Assembly (NCBI GenBank): GCA_964640085.1
Contig: CAZXFA010000009.1
Coordinates: 1 to 64,000, forward strand
Direction: 5' to 3'
From: CAZXFA01 sp964640085
GTDB lineage: Bacteria > Actinomycetota > UBA4738 > HRBIN12
DNA: 64,000 bases
Numbering within the stretch: position 1 is the stretch's first letter; each line of letters opens with the position of its first letter. The translations under genes were made by a program, and so were the position numbers. The notes beneath the pieces are model-generated. The model was given only the letters and a program-made list of their open reading frames with translations, had not been told where the DNA came from and ran no database searches. Below are positions 32,024 to 39,940 of this stretch, piece by piece.

Positions 32024-32973
32024 TGGCGACACGGATCGAAGCGATCGCCGGTACCGCGAGCGAGCGGGTCCGTCGCGAGCTCTCCGGTCGGCGGATCGAC
32101 GTGCTCGGCGCGGTCTTCCAGCTGCTATTGCTGTTCACGCTCGTGTTCGCGCTGGCAGTGCTGATCGTGCTGCTCCTGGACGTCACGCGCACGGCGATCC
32201 CGTTCATCCAGGACCGCGGGAGCGCGGTGTTCACCTCCGGGTACTCCTCCCTGCCGGCGAACGCTGGGATGAAGCAGGGGCTGATCGGCTCCGTCTACCT
32301 CGGGGTGTTCGTGATCGTCGTCGCCCTCCCGCTCGGCATCGGTGCCGCGATCTACATGGAGGAGTACGCGCGGGACACGGCCCTGACGAGGTTCATCAAC
32401 ACGAACATCCGCAACCTCGCGGGCGTCCCGGCCATCGTCTACGGCATCCTCGGGCTCGCGGTGTTCGTCCGCCTGCTCGGACCGATCACGGGGCCGGGCA
32501 CCGTGGAGGGCAAGAGCCTGCTGGCGGGCGGCTTGACGATCGCGGTGATGGTCCTGCCGATCGTGATCATCACGACCCAGGAGGCGCTGCGGGCGGTGCC
32601 GCGGAGCATCCGGGAGGCGGGGTTCGGCGTCGGCGCGACGCGCTGGGAGGTGGTCCGCAGCCACGTGCTGCCATCCGCGGCCCCCGGGGTGCTCACGGGC
32701 TCGGTCTTGTCGATGGCCCGCGCGCTCGGCGAGACGGCCCCCCTGATCATGGTGGGGGCCGTGACTGGGTTCCTGGCCACCGAGGGAGGGTTCCTCGACT
32801 CGCTCCAGCAGCGCTTCACGTCACTCCCGACCTTGGTGTTCGCCTATGTGAAGAAGCCCCAACCCGAGTTCCAGGACCTGGCCGCCACCACGATCCTGGT
32901 GCTCATCGCCTTCATCTTCCTGATGAACCTGACGGCGATCCTGCTGAGGAACCGGTATGAGCGGAAGTGGTGA
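32023..32973 (+). CDS. pstA: Phosphate ABC transporter permease PstA
   Basis: The 316-residue second permease has six hydrophobic helices, the EAA loop (RSIREAGFGVGATRWEVVRSHV) and GSVLSMARALGETAPLIMVG. It pairs with PstC to form the channel. The start overlaps the pstC stop by one base; its end overlaps pstB by 17 nt, indicating coupled translation. Confidence 0.95.
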   Translation: MATRIEAIAGTASERVRRELSGRRIDVLGAVFQLLLLFTLVFALAVLIVLLLDVTRTAIPFIQDRGSAVFTSGYSSLPANAGMKQGLIGSVYLGVFVIVVALPLGIGAAIYMEEYARDTALTRFINTNIRNLAGVPAIVYGILGLAVFVRLLGPITGPGTVEGKSLLAGGLTIAVMVLPIVIITTQEALRAVPRSIREAGFGVGATRWEVVRSHVLPSAAPGVLTGSVLSMARALGETAPLIMVGAVTGFLATEGGFLDSLQQRFTSLPTLVFAYVKKPQPEFQDLAATTILVLIAFIFLMNLTAILLRNRYERKW

Positions 32974-33850
32974 TCCGATGGACGTGACGGAGGAGCTGAC
33001 GGCGATCGACACCGATCGCCGCGAGGAGCCCGGTCAGATCGAGGTGCCACGGTCGACCGGCGCGGCCGATCGGCAGGTGGTGTTCGACATCCGGGGCGTG
33101 TCGGCCTACTACGGGGACTTCCGAGCGGTCCGCGACGTTACCTTGCCGATCGCGCGGAACGAGATCACAGCCTTGATCGGTCCGTCGGGGTGCGGGAAGA
33201 CCACGTTCCTGCGGTGCCTGAATCGCATGAACGACCTGATCGAGGGGGCCAGGGTCGAGGGGCAGGTCCTGTATCACGGGGTGGACCTGTACGAGCCCCA
33301 GGTGGACCCTGTAGAGGTCCGCCGGCGCATCGGGATGGTGTTCCAGAAGCCGAACCCGTTCCCAATGTCGATCTACGACAACATCGCGTTCGGCCCGAAG
33401 ATCGCGGGGTTCAAGGGGGATATGGATGAGCTGGTCGAGGAGTCGCTACGGCGGGCGGCTCTATGGGACGAGGTGAAGGACAAGCTGGACTCCTTGGGCC
33501 TGTCGCTGTCCGGGGGGCAACAGCAGCGCCTGTGCATCGCGAGGGCCATCGCCACCAGACCGGACGTGATCCTGATGGACGAGCCGTGCTCGTCGCTGGA
33601 CCCGATCGCCACGCAGCGGATCGAGGACCTGATGCAGGAGCTCGTGTCCGACTACACGATCGTGATCGTGACCCACAACATGCAGCAGGCCGCGCGGGTA
33701 TCGGACCGGACCGCCTTCTTCACCGTCGAGGTGAACGAGGCCACGGGCCATCGGACGGGCATCGTGGTGGAATACGATCGGACCGAGGTGATCTTCACGA
33801 AGCCGTCCGACCAACGCACCGAGGACTACGTGACGGGTCGGTTCGGCTGA
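32957..33850 (+). CDS. pstB: Phosphate ABC transporter ATPase PstB
   Basis: The 297-residue ATPase shows Walker A GPSGCGKTT (about 74-82), the PstB-specific GMVFQKPNPFPMSIYDNIAFG, signature LSGGQQQR (about 184-191) and Walker B VILMDEPCSSLDP. An N-terminal extension of about 38 residues is unusual; an internal ATG at 32978 could shorten it by seven residues. It powers import and with PhoU relays phosphate status to PhoR. Confidence 0.96.
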   Translation: MSGSGDPMDVTEELTAIDTDRREEPGQIEVPRSTGAADRQVVFDIRGVSAYYGDFRAVRDVTLPIARNEITALIGPSGCGKTTFLRCLNRMNDLIEGARVEGQVLYHGVDLYEPQVDPVEVRRRIGMVFQKPNPFPMSIYDNIAFGPKIAGFKGDMDELVEESLRRAALWDEVKDKLDSLGLSLSGGQQQRLCIARAIATRPDVILMDEPCSSLDPIATQRIEDLMQELVSDYTIVIVTHNMQQAARVSDRTAFFTVEVNEATGHRTGIVVEYDRTEVIFTKPSDQRTEDYVTGRFG

Positions 33851-34545
33851 TGGGCGGCCGGATGCACTTCCACGAGGAGCTCGAGCGACTCGAGCTCGAG
33901 CTCCTCGGGATGGGCGAGCTCGCCGAGCGAGCCGTGCAACGCGCCGTGCAGGCAGTGGTGAACCACGACGATGCGGTCGCGGCCGAGGTGGTGCGCGACG
34001 ATGACGCGGTCGACCACCGGTACCTGTCCATCGAGACCGGGACCCTCCAGCTGATGGCGCTCCAGACCCCGGTGGCCTCGGACCTCCGGCTACTGTCGGT
34101 GATCCTGCACTCCAACCTGCATCTGGAGCGGATCGGTGACCAGGCGGTCAACATCGCGAAGACCTACCGCTCCGTGCGCGATCTCCCGAGCAGCCCGACG
34201 ATACTCACCCACATCCGCGAGATGGGAGACGTCGTCCGGCCGATGATCCGCACGGCGATGGAGGCGTTCGCGAGGCGCGATCTGAACCTGTGCCTGCGCC
34301 TGCCCGAGATGGACGACCCGGTCGACCGGCTGAACCTGGGGATGTACCGGGAGGTCGCGGCCCTGGCCGATGACGAGCCGTTGCTGAACTGGGGACTGCG
34401 GATGATCCTGGTCGCGCGTCAGCTCGAGCGGGTCGGCGATCACACCGTGGACATCGGCGAGCAGGTGGGGTTCCTGCTGACTGGGGAGTTCCGCGAGTTC
34501 ACGGACGCGTCGCACCCGATCGACGTGGTCCCCGACGCCGGCTAA
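33850..34545 (+). CDS. phoU: Phosphate-signalling protein PhoU
   Basis: The 231-residue helical protein has the two PhoU repeats, each with a metal-binding motif: LERIGDQAVNIAKTYR and LERVGDHTVDIGEQV. PhoU links the Pst transporter to PhoR inhibition when phosphate is plentiful. Its start overlaps the pstB stop by one base. A second ATG at 33862 is possible. Confidence 0.94.
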   Translation: MGGRMHFHEELERLELELLGMGELAERAVQRAVQAVVNHDDAVAAEVVRDDDAVDHRYLSIETGTLQLMALQTPVASDLRLLSVILHSNLHLERIGDQAVNIAKTYRSVRDLPSSPTILTHIREMGDVVRPMIRTAMEAFARRDLNLCLRLPEMDDPVDRLNLGMYREVAALADDEPLLNWGLRMILVARQLERVGDHTVDIGEQVGFLLTGEFREFTDASHPIDVVPDAG

Positions 34546-34552
34546 GGATCCC

Positions 34553-35248
34553 GTGGCCGCCGCCGTTCGGATCCTGGTCGTGGAGGACGAGGAGTCCCTG
34601 GCCGACTCGCTCCGATACAACCTCGAGCGCGAAGGGTTCGCGGTGAGCATCGCGGCCGACGGCCGGGCGGCGGTCGAGCGGTTCCGGGCCGACGACCCCG
34701 CGCTCGTGATCCTCGACCTGATGCTGCCGGAGCTGTCCGGCCTGGACGTGTGCCGGACGATCCGGGCCGAGTCCACCATCCCGATCATCATCGTCACCGC
34801 GAAGGACTCCGAGGCCGACAAGGTCACCGGGCTCGAGCTCGGGGCCGACGACTACGTCACCAAGCCATTCTCCCTCCGCGAGCTCGTGTCTCGCGTGCGG
34901 GCGAACCTCCGCCGGGCGGCGCCCCCGTCGGCCGTCCCACCCGCCGAGGAGGTGCTCGTGGGTGGGCCGGTTCGGATGGACGTACCGCGCCACGAGGTGC
35001 GGATCGGAGACGAGGTCGTCCCCTTCCCGCCGAAGGAGTTCGAGCTGCTCGAGGCCTTCCTCCGGCGGAAGGGCCGCCTGCTCACCCGGGAGTTCCTGAT
35101 CGAGGAGGTCTGGGGGCCCGACTACTTCGGCGACACCCGGACCCTCGATGTACACGTGAAACGATTGCGCCGCAAGCTTGAGAACGATCCGCACGGCCCT
35201 GAGCACCTGCTGACGATCCGAGGGCTCGGCTACAAGTTCGTCGACTGA
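34553..35248 (+). CDS. phoP: Phosphate response regulator (PhoP/PhoB/RegX3-like)
   Basis: The 231-residue OmpR-family regulator has a receiver with acidic cluster E11-D12-E13, phosphoacceptor D55 in LVILDLMLPELSG, T in IIIVTAKD, and K in DDYVTKPFS, and a winged-helix domain (FPPKEFELLEAFL, DVHVKRLRRKLE, RGLGYKF). It should bind the PHO box at 29871-29909 after phosphorylation by PhoR. Placement after phoU within the operon implies positive autoregulation. The start is GTG. Confidence 0.92.
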   Translation: MAAAVRILVVEDEESLADSLRYNLEREGFAVSIAADGRAAVERFRADDPALVILDLMLPELSGLDVCRTIRAESTIPIIIVTAKDSEADKVTGLELGADDYVTKPFSLRELVSRVRANLRRAAPPSAVPPAEEVLVGGPVRMDVPRHEVRIGDEVVPFPPKEFELLEAFLRRKGRLLTREFLIEEVWGPDYFGDTRTLDVHVKRLRRKLENDPHGPEHLLTIRGLGYKFVD

Positions 35249-35320
35249 CGCTTCGGCAGCTTGTCGGACCTCCCTTACATGGTGTATCCCTACCGCGGCT
35301 CGGAAACGAGGGAGCGCACG

Positions 35321-35947
35321 GTGCCGAGGTGGCGTTTGCGGCTGGTGCCGCGGGAGGAGAGCTTCTTCGAGTTGTTCGTCCGCCAGGCGGAGAACATCGA
35401 GATCTCCGCTCAGGTCCTGTTCGACCTGATCGCCGAGTTCGACGACGTGCAGGGCAGGGCGATGCATCTGCGGGATCTCGAGCACGAGGGCGACGAGATC
35501 ACGCACGAGATCATGCGTCGCCTGAACACCGTGTTCGTCACCCCGCTCGATCACGAAGACATCCACCGGCTCACCTCCACGCTGGACGACGTGCTGGATC
35601 ACATCGAGGCGGCGGCGGATCTGTTCGTGCTCCATAAGATCGAGGCGCCGCTGCCGGAGATGAAGGCCCAGGCGGACGTGCTGGTGCGGGCGACGCGGAC
35701 GATACGCGAGGCGCTCCAGACCCTCCCGAAGTACGCCAAGCTCACGCCGTACTGGGTCGAGGTCAACCGCCTGGAGAACGAGGGGGATCGCGTGTACCGG
35801 CAGGCCGTCGCCGACCTGTTCGACGGCGACTACCGTACCCTCGACGTCCTGAAGTGGAAGGACATCATCGACGAGCTGGAGGCGGCGACCGACAAGCTCG
35901 AGGACGCTTCGGACCTCCTCGAGGCGATCGCGCTCAAGCACGCCTGA
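35321..35947 (+). CDS. DUF47 family PhoU-like protein, partner of the Pit permease
   Basis: The 208-residue helical protein begins RLRLVPREESFFELF and has HLRDLEHEGDEITHEIM and LENEGDRVYRQAV, the PhoU-like metal-binding repeats of the DUF47 family (TIGR00153). These proteins are typically encoded directly before Pit transporters and thought to regulate them. The GTG at 35321 (GAGGGAGC upstream) fits family starts; the frame extends to 35261. Its stop overlaps the pit start by one base. Confidence 0.88.
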   Translation: MPRWRLRLVPREESFFELFVRQAENIEISAQVLFDLIAEFDDVQGRAMHLRDLEHEGDEITHEIMRRLNTVFVTPLDHEDIHRLTSTLDDVLDHIEAAADLFVLHKIEAPLPEMKAQADVLVRATRTIREALQTLPKYAKLTPYWVEVNRLENEGDRVYRQAVADLFDGDYRTLDVLKWKDIIDELEAATDKLEDASDLLEAIALKHA

Positions 35948-36942
35948 TGCCGCTCTGGATCGTCCTCCTCCTCGCCTACCTGTTCGAGTTCGCCAACGGA
36001 TGGACCGACGCCCCGAACTCGATCGCGACCGTGGTGTCCACCAGGGTCCTCCGCCCGTACCAGGCGGTCCTGATGGCCGGTGTGTTGAACCTGGTGGGGG
36101 CGCTCGCCGGCACGGCGGTGGCCAAGACGATCGCCTCCGGGATCGTGAACGCCGACGTGGTATCGCTCACCACGATCGCGGCGGCCGTGCTCGCGGCCAC
36201 GCTGTGGGCCCTCGGGGCGCAGTACTTCGGGCTGCCCTCCAGTGAGTCGCACGCGTTGGTCGCGGGCCTGCTCGGCGCGGGCTTCGCCGCGGGGGGTCTG
36301 GACGCCTTGGAGTGGAGCGGGACCAGCAAGTCGCTGATCGGGTTGGTGACCTCGCCGGTCGGGGGATTCGTCGTGGGCCTGACCCTGATGGTCCTCATCT
36401 ACCGGATCTTCGCCCGGGTCCGGCGCTCGACGGTGGGCCGGGTCTTCGGCCGGGCGCAGATCCTCTCGGCCGCGTTCATGGCCTTCAGCCACGGGACGAA
36501 CGACGCGCAGAAGACCATGGGCATCATCACGCTCGCGGTGCTCCTGCACCAGGCCGGCCCTGGCGGCAGGGTGCCCGAGGAGTTCGAGATCCCGCTGTGG
36601 GTGATCCTCTCGGCGGCATTCGTGATCGGCGTCGGGACCATGATCGGGGGCTGGCGGGTGGTCCGGACGCTCGGGCTGCGGATGACCAAGCTCGAGCCGG
36701 TGCAGGGGTTCGCCGCGGAGACCGGCGCAGCGGCGGTCATCACCGGGGCGGCGCAGCTCGGCATCCCGGTCTCGACGACCCACGCGATCGGCTCCTCGAT
36801 CATGGGGGTGGGGGCGACCCGGCGGTTCTCGGCGGTCCGGTGGGGCGTGGCCGGCCAGGTAGTCACCGCCTGGATCCTCACCTGGCCGTCTTGCATGGTC
36901 CTGGGGTACGTGCTCGACCAGGTCCTTGCAGCCGCCACCTGA
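35947..36942 (+). CDS. pit: Low-affinity inorganic phosphate transporter (Pit)
   Basis: The 331-residue protein of the PHO4 family has about ten hydrophobic helices and the duplicated signature: FANGWTDAPNSIATVVSTR and FSHGTNDAQKTMGI, with GLPSSESHALVAGLLG and GIPVSTTHAIGSS. It imports phosphate with a cation and does not use ATP. Together with Pst the cell has high- and low-affinity uptake in one locus. It is coupled to the DUF47 gene. Confidence 0.94.
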   Translation: MPLWIVLLLAYLFEFANGWTDAPNSIATVVSTRVLRPYQAVLMAGVLNLVGALAGTAVAKTIASGIVNADVVSLTTIAAAVLAATLWALGAQYFGLPSSESHALVAGLLGAGFAAGGLDALEWSGTSKSLIGLVTSPVGGFVVGLTLMVLIYRIFARVRRSTVGRVFGRAQILSAAFMAFSHGTNDAQKTMGIITLAVLLHQAGPGGRVPEEFEIPLWVILSAAFVIGVGTMIGGWRVVRTLGLRMTKLEPVQGFAAETGAAAVITGAAQLGIPVSTTHAIGSSIMGVGATRRFSAVRWGVAGQVVTAWILTWPSCMVLGYVLDQVLAAAT

Positions 36943-36949
36943 GACCGGC

Positions 36950-37732
36950 TCAGCTCCGATCGAGCGGGGAGACCCAGCTCGCGATCCGGGTCACCGGGCG
37001 GAACCCGCGCCGCTCGTACATCGCGGCCGCGGCCCCCTCCGGCTCGGCGAGCAGATAGATGCGCTCGACCCCGACCGCGAACGCCTCGGCCACCAGGCGA
37101 TGGGTCAGCGCGCCCGCATGGCCACGCCCCCCGGCGGCGGGGATCGTGACCACGTGATCCAGGTACGCCACGTCCCCCAGCACCAGCAGCGCCGCGATCG
37201 ACACGACCTCGTCCTCCTCCCGCACCTCGAACCACCGCCGACCGGTCGGGATGAGCAGGTCCCGCTCGAGCGCCTGGAGCTGGTCCAGGACTGCCTCGTC
37301 CTCGATCCCGAACAGTCGCGCGGTCCCCCGGTAAACGCGCCAGAAGCCCCCGTCGAAGGACAGGACCTCGTGCGCCCGGCGGTCCCTCGTGGCCGCCGGA
37401 GGACCGGTGTGCTCCATCACCAGGTCCCACGTCAGCCGTTCGCCGCGGGTGCTCGCCTCGGCGAGGAGGTCGAGCTGCGTCTCGGGGTGGAAGATCACGA
37501 CGTGGGCCCGGGCGGCGCCGCTCCGCCGGAGGGCGGGGAGCAGCTCCGCCTCGACCCCGGAGTATGCGACCGGGCTCCGGGCCTCCACCCGCGCGTAGTT
37601 GGCCTCCTGGATCATCGGGTACCGCGGATCGGAGACCACGGCGCCCCAGGGGTGCGGCTCGACCCGCTCGAACAGCTCGTCCTGGGCATGCCAGTAGCGT
37701 AGGAGCGGATCGAGGACCGTCATGGTCCTCAT
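36950..37732 (-). CDS. GNAT family N-acetyltransferase
   Basis: The 260-residue protein has a C-terminal GNAT domain with the acetyl-CoA site VVTIPAAGGRGHAGALTHRLVAEA and the end block AAAMYERRGFRPVTRIASW. The N-terminal half has no recognised domain. The substrate is unknown. An ATG at 37723 is an alternative start. It converges with the Pit gene, 7 nt apart. Confidence 0.8.
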   Translation of the reverse strand: MRTMTVLDPLLRYWHAQDELFERVEPHPWGAVVSDPRYPMIQEANYARVEARSPVAYSGVEAELLPALRRSGAARAHVVIFHPETQLDLLAEASTRGERLTWDLVMEHTGPPAATRDRRAHEVLSFDGGFWRVYRGTARLFGIEDEAVLDQLQALERDLLIPTGRRWFEVREEDEVVSIAALLVLGDVAYLDHVVTIPAAGGRGHAGALTHRLVAEAFAVGVERIYLLAEPEGAAAAMYERRGFRPVTRIASWVSPLDRS

Positions 37733-37842
37733 CGTGACAGGGGTGGGCGGACCGGGCTGCGGTAGGCTCGCGCCGTCGTGACCACCTGTCGGATCCACCG
37801 AGCGCGGTACCGGGTCTTCCGACATCGGGATCGGTCCTGAGC

Positions 37843-38160
37843 ATGTGCACCGCCCTGAAGGTGCTGTGCGTCGCCGAGGATCGGGAGCGGCTCGCCTCCC
37901 TCAAGCGGGCGGCGGTGTCCGCGGAGTGGGAGCTCCTGGCGGGAGCTTGGGACGAGCGCGAGGCGCTTCGCCAGCTCCACGACGACCGCCCCCACGTCCT
38001 GGTGGTCTTCGGGGACCTCCCGGAGCTGCTCGCCGAGGCCCGGAAGGCCGTGCCGGACCTCCGGATCCTCACCGATCGGGATCTGCCCGGCACCGACGTC
38101 GTCGTCGGCTCGGCGGCGGAGGTGAAGGAGGCCGCGCTCGGCCGGCGTTCGGCGGGATAG
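37843..38160 (+). CDS. Small degenerate receiver-like protein, 105 aa
   Basis: LKVLCVAEDRERLASLKRAA, then HVLVVFGDLPELL and AVPDLRILTDRDL follow the beta-alpha pattern of a response-regulator receiver, but at the phosphoacceptor strand the sequence is VVFGD and there is no conserved Lys. The domain also appears shortened at its end. It has no output domain. It may be a decayed receiver or an adaptor; no family is recognised. A shared bidirectional terminator follows at once. Confidence 0.55.
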   Translation: MCTALKVLCVAEDRERLASLKRAAVSAEWELLAGAWDEREALRQLHDDRPHVLVVFGDLPELLAEARKAVPDLRILTDRDLPGTDVVVGSAAEVKEAALGRRSAG

Positions 38161-38169
38161 ATGGGCAGA

Positions 38170-38209
38170 TGTCGGCCGCGGCTCCGCCGGGGCGGAGCCG
38201 CGGCCGACA
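38170..38209. terminator. Bidirectional hairpin terminator
   Basis: The arms 38170-38188 and 38191-38209 are perfectly complementary (19 bp including TGTCGG and CCGACA ends). It lies between the convergent genes ending at 38160 and 38215, so it can stop both. Confidence 0.85.
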
Positions 38210-38214
38210 CGGGC

Positions 38215-38652
38215 TCACGCGCAGCCCGCCCAGGCGCTCCAGGATCCCAACGCCCTCGCCATCCGGACCGAGACGATCACGTTAGCTCTCGCGTTGAAGA
38301 CGGAGTGGTCCGGCACGCCGTAGTGATCGGAGCGCCGGGGCCAGTAGCGGGTGGCCTGCTGGAACAGGCCCGCGTAGCCGTTGGGGTTGTAGGCGCCGGG
38401 CCGCAGGCGCGACTCGCAGCGAGCGACCCGGACGGCCTTGCGCGGCGTCCCCGGGCTGTCCCAGCGGCGAGCCCCGCACTTGATGAGCTTCTTGATGTGC
38501 CAGGTCCCCTTCTGCCAGTCGATGTCGCAGATCCGGCTGGGAACCTCCCTCGAGCCCTTCGCCCCGGCCGGTGTCGCGGGCGCCAGGGAGAGGAGCAGGA
38601 GGGCCGCGAGCGCCGCGAGATGCCCGCGGCGCATCGTGTTGGATCGTGTCAT
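38215..38652 (-). CDS. Secreted lysozyme-like/transglycosylase domain protein
   Basis: The 145-residue protein has a signal peptide (hydrophobic HLAALAALLLLSLAPATPAGA, cleavage near residue 31) and a small domain with VARCESRLRPGAYNPNGYAG then LFQQATRYWP, the pattern of SLT/Rpf-like muralytic enzymes in which the Glu after Cys is catalytic. It should cut peptidoglycan outside the cell. GGGGGTGAG with 6-nt spacing supports the ATG at 38652; an ATG at 38658 is the alternative. Cysteines in GARRW and DIDWQ surroundings suggest disulphides. Confidence 0.8.
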   Translation of the reverse strand: MTRSNTMRRGHLAALAALLLLSLAPATPAGAKGSREVPSRICDIDWQKGTWHIKKLIKCGARRWDSPGTPRKAVRVARCESRLRPGAYNPNGYAGLFQQATRYWPRRSDHYGVPDHSVFNARANVIVSVRMARALGSWSAWAGCA

Positions 38653-39013
38653 ACGCATCTCACCCCCGCGGTGGACCGGGCTGGCGACCGGGTCCGCGCC
38701 GGGCCGAGGCGGATGCTCGGCCGACCCGCGGTAGGTCGTGGGTGCTGGATCACCTCCCTCGTGTCGGAACCTCTCGACCTCCGGTGCCGCGGACGTCAGC
38801 CGGGCTCCGCCCCCCTGCGGGCGCCATCCGTCCCTGGACGTGGCGGAAGACGCACCGAGCGGGGGAGGAGGGTCGGACCGAACGTCCGTGCAACCGTCTC
38901 CGACCCTACCAGCGGGTGCTGACACCCGCGACGCACGGATGTGCAACCGCCGCGACCGCCGGTCATGGGCCGCGGAGCCCCTGGTCCGGTCCGGTGCCGG
39001 GTACGATGACCCC
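38653..39013. promoter_or_regulatory. Long divergent leader with direct repeats and a hairpin
   Basis: This 361-bp region lies between the muralytic gene (minus) and ispH (plus). GTGCAACCG occurs at 38888-38896 and again at 38941-38949, 53 nt apart (about five helical turns), and the perfect stem GCGGGTG/CACCCGC at 38912-38929 lies between them. I looked on the minus strand for a c-di-AMP (ydaO) riboswitch, common before such genes, and saw no matching core. The repeats could be an operator. Confidence 0.35.
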
Positions 39014-39934
39014 GTGCCGACGAAGGTCCTGCTCGCTGCGCCGCGTGGATACTGCGCAGGCGTGGAACGCGCCGTCGAGGCGGTCGAGCGCGCCCTCCAG
39101 ACCCACGGGGCGCCCGTCTACGTGCGCAAACAGATCGTCCACAACCTCCACGTGGTCCGCGATCTCGAATCCAAGGGCGCGGTCTTCGTGGATCGGGAGA
39201 CCGAGGTACCGGAGGGGGCCGTGGTGGTGCTGTCGGCGCACGGGGTGGCGCCCGAGGTCTACGACAGCGCGCGCCACCGGGAGCTCTCGGTCCTGGACGC
39301 GACGTGCCCGCTCGTGACCAAGGTCCACCTGGAGGCCCGTCGGTTCGCCGAACGCGGGCGCACGATCCTGCTGATCGGCCACGGCGGGCACGAGGAGGTG
39401 GAGGGCACCACCGGTCAGGCCCCGGACCGCACGATCCTCGTCCAGGACGTGCAGGAGGCCCGCCGGGTGCAGGTCCCGGATCCAGGCAACCTCGCGTACC
39501 TCACGCAGACCACCCTGTCGGTCGACGAGACCAACGAGATCCTCGCCGTGCTCCGGGAGCGGTTCCCTCGCATCGAGGGGCCGCCACGCGAGGACATCTG
39601 TTACGCCACCCAGAACCGGCAGGACGCCGTCAAGGAGGTCGCCCGTCGCGCGGACGTGGTGCTCGTGATCGGCTCGGCCAACTCGTCGAACTCGAACCGG
39701 CTCGCCGAGGTGGCCCGGGAGCAGGGCACCCCAGCCCACCTGGTGGACGACGAGAGCGAGGTGGATCCGACCTGGCTCGAGGGCGCGGAGGTCGTCGGGC
39801 TCACCAGCGGCGCATCCGCCCCCGAGTGGCTCGTGGGGCGGATGGTCGACCGGCTCGCTTCGTTGGGGGCTTCCGAGGTCGAGGAGGTGTTCCTGACCGA
39901 AGAGCGGGTCCGGTTCTCGGACGTGCGTGTCTGA
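39014..39934 (+). CDS. ispH: 4-hydroxy-3-methylbut-2-enyl diphosphate reductase
   Basis: This 306-residue enzyme makes IPP and DMAPP in the last step of the MEP isoprenoid pathway. Three cysteines bind its Fe-S cluster: C14 (PRGYCAGV), C98 (LDATCPLV) and C196 (EDICYATQNRQ). SAHGVAP, IGHGGHEEVEGT and the IGSANSSNSNRL substrate loop are present. The GTG at 39014 gives the usual family N-terminus; the frame continues upstream without homology. Confidence 0.96.
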   Translation: MPTKVLLAAPRGYCAGVERAVEAVERALQTHGAPVYVRKQIVHNLHVVRDLESKGAVFVDRETEVPEGAVVVLSAHGVAPEVYDSARHRELSVLDATCPLVTKVHLEARRFAERGRTILLIGHGGHEEVEGTTGQAPDRTILVQDVQEARRVQVPDPGNLAYLTQTTLSVDETNEILAVLRERFPRIEGPPREDICYATQNRQDAVKEVARRADVVLVIGSANSSNSNRLAEVAREQGTPAHLVDDESEVDPTWLEGAEVVGLTSGASAPEWLVGRMVDRLASLGASEVEEVFLTEERVRFSDVRV

Positions 39935-39940
39935 GGAGGC

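Noticed and set aside
38745..38757. Fragment of a 16S rRNA gene
   Set aside because: Only 13 bases match; neighbouring sequence has no similarity to the conserved helix 45 region, so this is not an rRNA remnant.
38653..38960. c-di-AMP (ydaO) riboswitch upstream of the muralytic enzyme gene
   Set aside because: The minus-strand leader lacks the conserved GGGGGAACC and GGGGTGAA core blocks expected for that class.
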